Shown here one piece after another: positions 1 through 6,268 of a stretch of 9,634 nucleotides of DNA. The notes beneath the pieces are model-generated. The model ran no database searches and was not told where the DNA came from. It worked only from the letters and a program-made list of their open reading frames with translations. The position numbers and the translations under genes were made by a program. Where the stretch lies: contig JBILCJ010000074.1 in assembly GCA_044353195.1 (NCBI GenBank), forward strand, positions 1 to 9,634, in the 5' to 3' direction. Positions within the stretch are counted from its first letter, which is position 1; the number at the start of each line of letters is the position of its first letter. Source of the DNA: UBA4416 sp044353195. Lineage in GTDB: Bacteria; Bacteroidota; Bacteroidia; B-17B0; Aurantibacillaceae.

Positions 1-79
1 TAAATAAAACAAAATTTGGCCATACATCTCACACTACTTTCGCGTCAAGATTTATTTTATTTTTTTAAAGTCCTTTTTG

Positions 80-87
80 TATCTTTA
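80..87 (+). promoter_or_regulatory. Candidate -7 promoter box for rocD
   Basis: TATCTTTA matches the Bacteroidetes sigma-A -7 consensus TAnnTTTG at all fixed positions except the last. It lies 16 bases before the first possible rocD start. No TTTG/TTG -33 element is visible about 19-21 bases upstream. The rest of positions 1-79 is AT-rich, with no gene or strong hairpin that I can see. The call rests on one short motif in AT-rich DNA. Confidence 0.35.
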
Positions 88-103
88 CACAAATACTTAA
101 ACT

Positions 104-1339
104 ATGGTAGTAGAGATGAACCTTTCAGCAAAAAGTCAACACATGATTGATTTAGAAGATAAATATGGCGCACATAATTATCATCCTCTACCTGTTGTTT
201 TAGAACGTGGCGAAGGTGTATTTGTATGGGATGTAGACGGAAAACGTTACTACGATTTTTTATCTGCTTATAGTGCCGTAAACCAAGGACACTGCCATCC
301 TAAAATTACAAAAACACTTATTGAACAATCACAAACATTAGCCTTAACATCGCGTGCTTTTCATAATAATGTGTTGGGCCAATACGAAAAATTTATCACT
401 GGAATTTTTGGTTTTGATAAAATATTACCCATGAACACAGGAGCCGAAGCCGTTGAAACTGCTTTGAAATTAGCTCGTAAATGGGGTTACGAAAAAAAAG
501 GTGTAGCCGAAAACGCTGCTAAAATTATTGTGTGCGAAGGAAATTTTCATGGTAGAACGATCTCCATTATTTCGGCAAGTACCGACCCTGATGCACGCAA
601 AAACTTTGGTCCTTATACCTCTGGGTTTGTTACCATACCTTATGATAACGTGCAAGCCTTAGCTGAGGCATTAAAAGATAATACTGTTGTAGGTTTTTTA
701 GTAGAACCAATGCAAGGCGAAGCTGGTGTGTATGTGCCACAAGATGGTTATTTAAAAACGTGCGCCGATATGTGTAAAGCAGCTAATGTATTATTTATTG
801 CTGATGAAGTGCAAACAGGTATTGCACGAACAGGAAAAATGTTAGCCTGCGATCATGAAGGTGTGAAACCAGATTTATTGATTTTAGGAAAAGCTTTATC
901 AGGTGGCATGTATCCAGTATCAGGTGTTTTAGCTAATGATGATGTGATGATGTGCATTAAACCAGGACAACATGGTTCTACTTATGGAGGAAATCCATTG
1001 GGTTGCAAAATTGCTATTTCGGCCATGGAAGTGGTTTTAGAAGAAAAATTAGCAGATAATGCGCAAGCCTTAGGTGAAATTTTAAGAACCGAATTACGAA
1101 ACATCAAATCAGATAGAATTACCTTAGTAAGAGGAAAAGGTTTATTAAATGCCATCATAATCAAAGAAAAAGATGGTATTTCTGCGTGGGAAGTGTGTTT
1201 AAAATTAGCGGAAAATGGTTTGTTAGCAAAGCCTACACATGGCGATATCATTCGTTTTGCACCACCTTTAGTAATTACGAAAGAGCAAATTTTAGAATGT
1301 GCTGCTATAATTGAAAAAACAATTTTATCGTTTGATTAG
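104..1339 (+). CDS. rocD: Ornithine aminotransferase (ornithine--oxo-acid transaminase)
   Basis: A PLP-dependent class III aminotransferase that moves the delta-amino group of ornithine to 2-oxoglutarate, giving glutamate semialdehyde and glutamate in the cytosol. It links arginine/ornithine breakdown to proline and glutamate. Seen in the 411-residue protein: the substrate-pocket segment FLSAYSAVNQGHCHP (52-66), whose Tyr56 corresponds to human OAT Tyr85; the phosphate-binding NTGAEAVETA (111-120); GNFHGRT with Arg151 (human Arg180); EPMQGEAG (201-208); IADEVQTG with Asp234, which contacts the PLP ring nitrogen; and LGKALSGG with Lys263 as the Schiff-base lysine. Length is normal and all key residues are present. 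Met5 (ATG at 116) is an alternative start. Homologues I know begin near it, and it would give a less cramped leader after the candidate promoter, so the first four residues are uncertain. The gene converges on the HNH gene with only 31 bases between the stop codons. Confidence 0.95.
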   Translation: MVVEMNLSAKSQHMIDLEDKYGAHNYHPLPVVLERGEGVFVWDVDGKRYYDFLSAYSAVNQGHCHPKITKTLIEQSQTLALTSRAFHNNVLGQYEKFITGIFGFDKILPMNTGAEAVETALKLARKWGYEKKGVAENAAKIIVCEGNFHGRTISIISASTDPDARKNFGPYTSGFVTIPYDNVQALAEALKDNTVVGFLVEPMQGEAGVYVPQDGYLKTCADMCKAANVLFIADEVQTGIARTGKMLACDHEGVKPDLLILGKALSGGMYPVSGVLANDDVMMCIKPGQHGSTYGGNPLGCKIAISAMEVVLEEKLADNAQALGEILRTELRNIKSDRITLVRGKGLLNAIIIKEKDGISAWEVCLKLAENGLLAKPTHGDIIRFAPPLVITKEQILECAAIIEKTILSFD

Positions 1340-1370
1340 TTTTTCTTTGGATAATTTCAGTAAATAGAAT

Positions 1371-1682
1371 TTAATGTCTGTTTAGATAATCTTTAGCGAC
1401 TTTTGCAACATTGTATTTTGTAATGTTTTTTGTAGCGCAATATTTACTATTTAACCATTCAATTAATAATTTTTGACCCTTACTCGCATTACAAGAACCA
1501 CAACATAATGAAATATTTTCAGTCTGATTTAGTCTAATGTCATTAATTATATGTTCCCAAGTAGGTCTGGTTTTATTGTTAAATATTGTATCAATAAATG
1601 AAATTCCACAATAAATACATTCTAAATCTCTTTGCTTTACAAATTCTTCGACCTCTTTCGAAATACCCCAACGATTAGCCAT
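1371..1682 (-). CDS. Small HNH endonuclease-like protein
   Basis: A 103-residue protein with the layout of a zinc-ribbon HNH nuclease. It has a CxxC pair (Cys22, Cys25), a Trp-Glu-His step with His44 as the likely general base, Asn56 in ENISLCC, a second pair (Cys61, Cys64) and Asn65 in CNASKG as the third HNH residue. HNH domains of this type bind one metal ion in a beta-beta-alpha fold and cut or nick DNA. The substrate cannot be read from sequence. Nothing but the HNH core and a short C-terminal helical stretch (about 70-103) is present, with no methylase, specificity or helicase partner next to it. It lies 56 bases downstream of glyS on the same strand with no terminator between, so it may be read through from glyS; I see no convincing promoter of its own. 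GC is about 28 % (positions 1381-1680, hand count), below sampled stretches of the neighbours, which fits an acquired gene. Start: the ATG at 1682 is the only Met codon in the protein. Confidence 0.75.
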   Translation of the reverse strand: MANRWGISKEVEEFVKQRDLECIYCGISFIDTIFNNKTRPTWEHIINDIRLNQTENISLCCGSCNASKGQKLLIEWLNSKYCATKNITKYNVAKVAKDYLNRH

Positions 1683-1738
1683 ATAAATTAACTCGAAATA
1701 TTTTGATTTGTAAAAATGTCTGCGAAAAATAAAAAACC

Positions 1739-3286
1739 TTAGTTTAATGTTTTTAATAAACTATGTAAGCTGGTTGTTTTCGTTAAGATGCTATGCAAAT
1801 CGTCAATCGCCACACGTTCTTGTTTCATGGTTACGCGGTCTCTAATCGTTACTGTGTTATCTTCTAAACTTTGATGATCAACCGTAATGCAATATGGCGT
1901 TCCAATGGCATCTTGTCGGCGGTAACGTTTTCCAACGGTGTCTTTTTCATCATAAGCCAACATGAAATCAAACTTCAAGTTTTTCATGATACTTTCAGCC
2001 AATTCTGGTAAACCATCTTTTTTCACTAAAGGAAAAATAGCGGCTTTGTAAGGCGCTAAAGCTGGTGGTAAATTTAATACCGTGCGTGTTTCTCCGTTTT
2101 CTAACACTTCTTCTTTTAAAGCTGATGAAAGTACAGATAAAAACAAACGGTCTAAACCTACCGATGTTTCTACCACATAAGGCACCACACTGGTATTGGT
2201 TTCTGTATCAAAATACTGTAATTTTTTACCAGAAAATTCTTGATGTTGTTTCAAATCAAAATCGGTACGAGAATGAATCCCTTCTAACTCTTTAAAGCCA
2301 AATGGAAATTGATGTTCAATATCACAAGCAGCATTAGCATAATGTGCTAATTTTAAATGATCATGAAAACGGTATTTTTCTGAACCTAAACCTAAGGATA
2401 AATGCCAATTTAAACGTTTTTGTTTCCATTCTTCGTAATAGGTCATTTCAGTTCCTGGCATCACAAAAAATTGCATTTCCATTTGTTCAAATTCGCGCAT
2501 ACGAAAAATAAATTGACGTGCTACAATTTCATTACGAAATGCTTTACCTGTTTGAGCAATACCAAATGGCAATTTCATGCGTCCTGTTTTTTGCACATTT
2601 AAATAATTCACAAAAATACCTTGAGCAGTTTCTGGTCTTAAATAAATAATATTGGTAGCATCTGTTACAGCGCCTGTTGATGTATTAAACATTAAATTAA
2701 ACTGACGCACATCGGTCCAATTTTTTGTCCCACTAATTGGGCAAACAATTTCTAAATCTAAAATGATTTGTTTTACTTCTTCTAAGTCATTATCGTTTAA
2801 AGCTTTTGCAAAACGGTCGTTAATTTCACCAATCTTATTATTATAATCTGCAACTCTTGGATTAGTTGCTCTAAACATTTCCGCATCAAAATTCTCAAAA
2901 CGCTTGGCTGCTTTTTCAACTTCCTTATTTATTTTATCTTCTATTTTGGCAACATGTTCTTCAATCAACACATCGGCACGGTAACGTTTTTTACTGTCTT
3001 TATTATCAATCAATGGGTCGTTAAAAGCATCAACGTGTCCACTTGCTTTCCAGGTTGTTGGATGCATAAAAATGGCGGTGTCAATACCAACAATATTTTC
3101 GTGCATTTGCACCATTGATTTCCACCAATAATCTCTGATATTTTTTTTGAGTTCAATACCCATTTGTCCATAATCATACACGGCGCTTAAGCCATCATAA
3201 ATTTCGCTACTTTGAAAAATGAAGCCGTATTCTTTACAATGTGATATGATTGATTTAAAAAATTCTTCGGGTTTAATAGTGCTCAT
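1739..3286 (-). CDS. glyS: Glycyl-tRNA synthetase, single-chain alpha2 type
   Basis: Class II aminoacyl-tRNA synthetase that attaches glycine to tRNA-Gly in an ATP-dependent two-step reaction in the cytosol. It is the 515-residue homodimer type shared with archaea, eukaryotes and Gram-positives, not the alpha2beta2 enzyme of E. coli; some databases name it glyQS. Seen: motif 1 region YDYGQMGIELKKNI (37-50); an insertion rich in charged residues (about 100-180); RPETAQGIF (217-225); the motif 2 loop starting FRNEI (250-254) and continuing to FRMREFEQMEMQFF (261-274); motif 3 GLDRLFLSVL (377-386) with its ATP-binding Arg; and an anticodon-binding domain (about 411-505). No key motif is missing and the length is usual. 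The start ATG at 3286 gives the expected N-terminus and has no Shine-Dalgarno, as is normal in Bacteroidetes. clpC upstream is insulated by a terminator, so glyS should have its own promoter in 3287-3404. The HNH gene follows 56 bases downstream. Confidence 0.96.
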   Translation of the reverse strand: MSTIKPEEFFKSIISHCKEYGFIFQSSEIYDGLSAVYDYGQMGIELKKNIRDYWWKSMVQMHENIVGIDTAIFMHPTTWKASGHVDAFNDPLIDNKDSKKRYRADVLIEEHVAKIEDKINKEVEKAAKRFENFDAEMFRATNPRVADYNNKIGEINDRFAKALNDNDLEEVKQIILDLEIVCPISGTKNWTDVRQFNLMFNTSTGAVTDATNIIYLRPETAQGIFVNYLNVQKTGRMKLPFGIAQTGKAFRNEIVARQFIFRMREFEQMEMQFFVMPGTEMTYYEEWKQKRLNWHLSLGLGSEKYRFHDHLKLAHYANAACDIEHQFPFGFKELEGIHSRTDFDLKQHQEFSGKKLQYFDTETNTSVVPYVVETSVGLDRLFLSVLSSALKEEVLENGETRTVLNLPPALAPYKAAIFPLVKKDGLPELAESIMKNLKFDFMLAYDEKDTVGKRYRRQDAIGTPYCITVDHQSLEDNTVTIRDRVTMKQERVAIDDLHSILTKTTSLHSLLKTLN

Positions 3287-3317
3287 TGGTGTAAAAAATT
3301 AAAAATGATTGAGGGCT

Positions 3318-3325
3318 TAAAAATA
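3318..3325 (-). promoter_or_regulatory. Weak candidate -7 box for glyS
   Basis: Read on the minus strand, TATTTTTA fits TAnnTTTG except for the last base. It lies 31 bases upstream of the glyS start codon, in the gap between the clpC terminator and glyS where a promoter is needed. No well-spaced TTTG/TTG -33 element is seen. The DNA here is very AT-rich, so a near match can arise by chance. Confidence 0.2.
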
Positions 3326-3404
3326 GCATTTTTTATGGCTTATTTGTTCACACACTAAACAATTTTTTTAGAAATTAATAGACTACTATAAATTGTGACT
3401 CATA

Positions 3405-3435
3405 AAAAAAGCTCCATAACATATGGAGCTTTTTT
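3405..3435 (-). terminator. Intrinsic terminator of clpC (symmetric)
   Basis: A perfect stem GCTCCATA (3411-3418) / TATGGAGC (3422-3429) closes on a 3-base loop. It is flanked by an A-run (3404-3410) and a T-run (3430-3435) that can pair with each other. On the minus strand the hairpin starts 13 bases after the clpC stop codon and is followed by seven U residues, which is textbook rho-independent form. The same element would also terminate transcripts from the plus strand, shielding clpC from antisense reading. Confidence 0.92.
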
Positions 3436-3448
3436 AGTCTCGAAAAAA

Positions 3449-5983
3449 TTAATCTTCTTTTTTCTTTCTCGTTTTAGGCTTTACAGTTTTTACAGTAATT
3501 TCCTTTTTTTCTGTATCGTAATCAATCTCAATAGAATCGCCTTCGCTGATATTACTTTGAATAATTTCTTCAGCCATTGGATCTTCTAAATACTTTTGAA
3601 TGGCACGTTTTAAAGGACGAGCACCATATTGCACATCGTATCCTTTTTCAACGATAAAATCTTTTGCGGTTTCAGAAATTTTAATGGTGTATCCTAACTT
3701 ATTAACGCGTCCAAATAAATTCAATAATTCAATGTCAATGATTTTATGAATATCTTCTCTGCTTAAAGAGTTAAACATCACCACATCATCAATACGATTT
3801 AAAAACTCTGGAGCAAATGCTTTTTTCAAGGCATTTTCAACTACACTCTTATTATTCTCTTCAATAGCTTCAACACGTGTTTGAGTTCCAAAACCAACAC
3901 CTTGTCCAAAGTCCTTTAACTGGCGAGCGCCAATATTAGAAGTCATAATTATGATTGTATTTTTAAAATCAATTTTACGCCCTAAACTATCAGTTAATTG
4001 CCCATCATCCAAAACTTGTAACAACATGTTAAATACATCTGGATGTGCTTTTTCAATTTCATCTAATAACACAACTGAGTATGGTCTGCGTCTTACTTTT
4101 TCGGTTAATTGACCACCTTCTTCATATCCAACATATCCTGGAGGTGCACCAATTAAACGAGTAACCGCAAATTTTTCCATGTACTCACTCATATCAATTC
4201 TGATGAGAGCTTCATCATTATCAAATAAATGTTTCGCTAAAATTTTTGCTAATTGAGTTTTACCAACACCGGTTGGGCCTAAAAATATAAATGAACCAAT
4301 TGGTTTGTTAGGATCTTTTAATCCTGCACGATTACGTTGTATTGCTTTCACAACTTTTTTCAATGCTTCGTCTTGCCCAATAACTTTACCTTTTAGTTGC
4401 TCCACCATTTTCACTAATTTCTCTCCTTCATTTTGAGAAATTTTTTGAACAGGTACACCACTCATCATCGAAACAACTTCAGCCACGTTATCTTCTGTCA
4501 CAACAACTCTGTTTAATTTGGTTTCTTCTTCCCAAACTTTTTTAGCCTCTTCTAATTGAGCTTGCAATTGTTTTTCAGTATCACGCAATTTGGCAGCCTC
4601 TTCGTATTTTTGAGAACGCACCACTTGATTTTTGAGTTCTTTGATGTCTTCCATCTTTTTTTCTAACTCAATAATATTTTCGGGCACATGAATGTTGGTA
4701 ATATGAACACGAGAACCCGCTTCATCTAAGGCATCAATGGCTTTGTCAGGTAAATGTCTGTCAGTTAAATAACGCGCCGTTAAAGACACACAGGCTTTAA
4801 TAGCTTCAGGTGTATAAGTCACGTTATGATGATCTTCGTATTTACTTTTGATGTTATCTAAAATTTGTAATGATTCTTCTTGCGTTGCAGGTTCAATAAT
4901 TACTTTTTGAAAACGTCTTTCTAAGGCTCCATCTTTTTCAATATGCTGACGGAATTCATCTAACGTTGTTGCACCAATACATTGTATTTCGCCTCGAGCT
5001 AAAGCTGGCTTAAACATATTGCTTGCATCCATACTTCCACTCGCTCCACCCGCTCCTATGATGGTATGAATTTCATCAATAAATAAAATCACATCCGGAT
5101 TTTTTTCTAATTCATTCATCACCGCTTTCATTCGCTCTTCAAATTGACCACGGTATTTTGTACCAGCAACCAACGAAGCTAAATCTAAGGTCACAACACG
5201 TTTACCAAATAATACACGGCTAACTTTTCGTTGAACAATGCGTAATGCTAAACCTTCTGCAATAGCTGATTTACCAACACCAGGCTCACCAATTAAAATG
5301 GGATTGTTTTTTTTACGACGCGATAAAATTTGAGAAACACGTTCAATTTCTTTTTCTCTGCCCACTACAGGATCTAACTTTCCATCTTCTGCCATTTTGG
5401 TTAAATCTCTACCAAAATTATCTAATACTGGTGTACGTGATTTTGAATCACCAGTTTTCTTTGAAGTTCCAGAACCACTATTTGTAAACGATTCTTCATT
5501 CTCATCTTCATCACCGCCAGCGGTTGAATTTTCTATTTTATTTGGATTTTCCATAAAGCCTTCTAATTCTAATTTTACTGCATTATAATCTACACCTAGT
5601 TTTGATAAGGCTTTAGTAACCACATTGTCGTTATCTTTTAGAATGCATAATAATAAATGCTCTGTACCAATTTGAGGAGCTTTAAAAACCTTAGCTTCTA
5701 AATAAGTAAACTTCAATGTCTTTTCAGCTTGTTTTACCAATGGAATATTTGACAAACTATTTAATTTACGCATTGAAATAGGTAAACTCTTTTCAATGTT
5801 TTTTCTTAAATCATTTAAATTTATTTCTAAATTTTTTAATAATGTAATGCCAACACCTTCACCATCTCTTATCATACCTAACATAAGATGTTCAATGCCG
5901 ATATAATCATGACCAAGTCTTAATGCTTCATCTTTACTATATTTTAAAACGTCATTCACACGTTTAGAGAATTTTGCTTCCAT
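3449..5983 (-). CDS. clpC: ATP-dependent Clp protease ATP-binding subunit ClpC
   Basis: Hsp100 AAA+ unfoldase that forms hexameric rings, unfolds proteins and threads them into the ClpP peptidase. Seen in 844 residues: a double Clp-N repeat (about 3-145); an acidic, Ser/Gly-rich linker (150-184); AAA domain D1 with Walker A GEPGVGKS (232-239), pore loop KYRG (276-279), Walker B ILFIDE (299-304) and arginine fingers Arg356/Arg357; a short middle domain with a UVR-like coiled segment (about 440-485), which marks ClpC rather than ClpA or ClpB; and D2 with Walker A GPTGVGKT (569-576), pore loop GYVG (616-619), Walker B VVLLDE (637-642), Arg730 and sensor-2 GARP (787-790). The VGF tripeptide (696-698) is the ClpP-docking loop, so this is a protease partner and not a disaggregase. 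The tail is Lys-rich. The ctsR-mcsA-mcsB genes that accompany clpC in Firmicutes are absent. The start has the A-rich leader TAAAAGT directly before the ATG. It is divergent from gyrA. Confidence 0.96.
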   Translation of the reverse strand: MEAKFSKRVNDVLKYSKDEALRLGHDYIGIEHLMLGMIRDGEGVGITLLKNLEINLNDLRKNIEKSLPISMRKLNSLSNIPLVKQAEKTLKFTYLEAKVFKAPQIGTEHLLLCILKDNDNVVTKALSKLGVDYNAVKLELEGFMENPNKIENSTAGGDEDENEESFTNSGSGTSKKTGDSKSRTPVLDNFGRDLTKMAEDGKLDPVVGREKEIERVSQILSRRKKNNPILIGEPGVGKSAIAEGLALRIVQRKVSRVLFGKRVVTLDLASLVAGTKYRGQFEERMKAVMNELEKNPDVILFIDEIHTIIGAGGASGSMDASNMFKPALARGEIQCIGATTLDEFRQHIEKDGALERRFQKVIIEPATQEESLQILDNIKSKYEDHHNVTYTPEAIKACVSLTARYLTDRHLPDKAIDALDEAGSRVHITNIHVPENIIELEKKMEDIKELKNQVVRSQKYEEAAKLRDTEKQLQAQLEEAKKVWEEETKLNRVVVTEDNVAEVVSMMSGVPVQKISQNEGEKLVKMVEQLKGKVIGQDEALKKVVKAIQRNRAGLKDPNKPIGSFIFLGPTGVGKTQLAKILAKHLFDNDEALIRIDMSEYMEKFAVTRLIGAPPGYVGYEEGGQLTEKVRRRPYSVVLLDEIEKAHPDVFNMLLQVLDDGQLTDSLGRKIDFKNTIIIMTSNIGARQLKDFGQGVGFGTQTRVEAIEENNKSVVENALKKAFAPEFLNRIDDVVMFNSLSREDIHKIIDIELLNLFGRVNKLGYTIKISETAKDFIVEKGYDVQYGARPLKRAIQKYLEDPMAEEIIQSNISEGDSIEIDYDTEKKEITVKTVKPKTRKKKED

Positions 5984-6010
5984 ACTTTTATTATTTTTTT
6001 ATTTTCCGAA

Positions 6011-6030
6011 ATAATATATTCACATATTAT
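6011..6030. repeat. Perfect inverted repeat in the clpC leader
   Basis: ATAATAT (6011-6017) and ATATTAT (6024-6030) are perfect 7-base inverted arms around a 6-base spacer. If the clpC -7 box at 6039-6046 is right, this lies at the very start of the clpC 5' leader, where it could be a weak AU hairpin or an operator. Arms made only of A and T are cheap in this composition, so function is unproven. Confidence 0.4.
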
Positions 6031-6038
6031 GCCACATT

Positions 6039-6046
6039 CAAAAGTA
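6039..6046 (-). promoter_or_regulatory. -7 promoter box for clpC
   Basis: Read on the minus strand, TACTTTTG is an exact match to the Bacteroidetes sigma-A -7 consensus TAnnTTTG. It ends 55 bases before the clpC start codon, implying a leader of about 50 bases. The expected TTTG -33 element is missing; an 18-base inverted repeat (6063-6080) lies there instead. This is the best promoter match in the window. Confidence 0.55.
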
Positions 6047-6062
6047 ACCGAATATGGCAGGT

Positions 6063-6080
6063 TATCTGTTTAATCAGATA
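6063..6080. repeat. Operator-like inverted repeat at the clpC -33 position
   Basis: TATCTG (6063-6068) and CAGATA (6075-6080) are perfect inverted arms around the spacer TTTAAT, an 18-base element of the size of a typical dimeric-regulator site. Relative to a clpC start point predicted near 6034, it spans roughly -29 to -46 on the minus strand. A bound protein there could block or replace contacts with the missing -33 element. No regulator is encoded nearby, so its identity is unknown. Confidence 0.45.
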
Positions 6081-6087
6081 GTTTTTT

Positions 6088-6106
6088 TTAACAGGAAAAC
6101 TGTTAA
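6088..6106. repeat. Perfect inverted repeat between clpC and gyrA
   Basis: TTAACAG (6088-6094) and CTGTTAA (6100-6106) are perfect 7-base arms around GAAAA. Its centre lies about 25 bases from the centre of the 6063-6080 repeat, and both elements carry CTG/CAG-type arms. It is not a good terminator in either direction, because the T-run (6082-6089) precedes the stem on the plus strand and an A-run follows it on the minus strand. It is more likely a protein site, or chance. Confidence 0.4.
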
Positions 6107-6151
6107 TAACTATACATCTGAATTACCTATTAAATAACTATTTTCATACAC

Positions 6152-6195
6152 TAATTTTATTTTTTTTGAATGAAAATTATGTCATGATGAGTTTC
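6152..6195 (+). promoter_or_regulatory. Candidate gyrA promoter region
   Basis: Two imperfect options are visible. TAATTTTA (6152-6159) fits TAnnTTTG except for the last base but has no -33 partner. Alternatively, TTTG at 6165-6168 could be a -33 element, with TGAGTTTC (6188-6195) 19 bases downstream as a poor -7 box. Either would give gyrA a leader of roughly 70-105 bases. No exact TAnnTTTG occurs on this strand in the intergenic region. Confidence 0.22.
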
Positions 6196-6208
6196 GATTT
6201 TAATGACA
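6180..6208. repeat. Inverted repeat upstream of gyrA
   Basis: TGTCAT (6180-6185) and ATGACA (6203-6208) are perfect 6-base arms 17 bases apart. A-rich and T-rich flanks (6172-6179 and 6209-6215) can extend the pairing imperfectly. The arms bracket one of the two candidate gyrA -7 boxes (6188-6195), so the element could be an operator or a leader hairpin. Confidence 0.33.
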
Positions 6209-6268
6209 ATTTTTCACTAAATGAAACAAAACGTAAAACACATAAATAACGACATAAACTAAAAGACA

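Noticed and set aside
470..1251. Minus-strand frames of 61 and 89 codons inside rocD
   Set aside because: Antisense to conserved aminotransferase motifs, including the PLP-lysine region or its flanks; no support of their own.
1313..1345. Possible rocD terminator hairpin (GAAAAA / TTTTTC with inner AAT / ATT)
   Set aside because: The pairing is broken by mismatches, is almost all A-T, and overlaps the stop codon; too weak to call.
1683..1738. Promoter for the HNH gene between glyS and the HNH gene
   Set aside because: No TAnnTTTG-like box or -33 element stands out in this 56-base AT-rich gap.
2065..2602. Plus-strand open frames opposite glyS
   Set aside because: Short hydrophobic or low-complexity translations antisense to conserved glycyl-tRNA synthetase motifs; coding shadows.
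3395..3589. Plus-strand 64-codon frame over the clpC terminator and 3' end
   Set aside because: It runs through a strong terminator hairpin and antisense to clpC; its Phe-rich sequence comes from the Lys-rich ClpC tail.
6082..6106. T-run plus stem as a terminator between clpC and gyrA
   Set aside because: The T-run is on the wrong side of the stem for plus-strand transcripts, and the minus strand has an A-run after the stem; both genes start here and neither ends.
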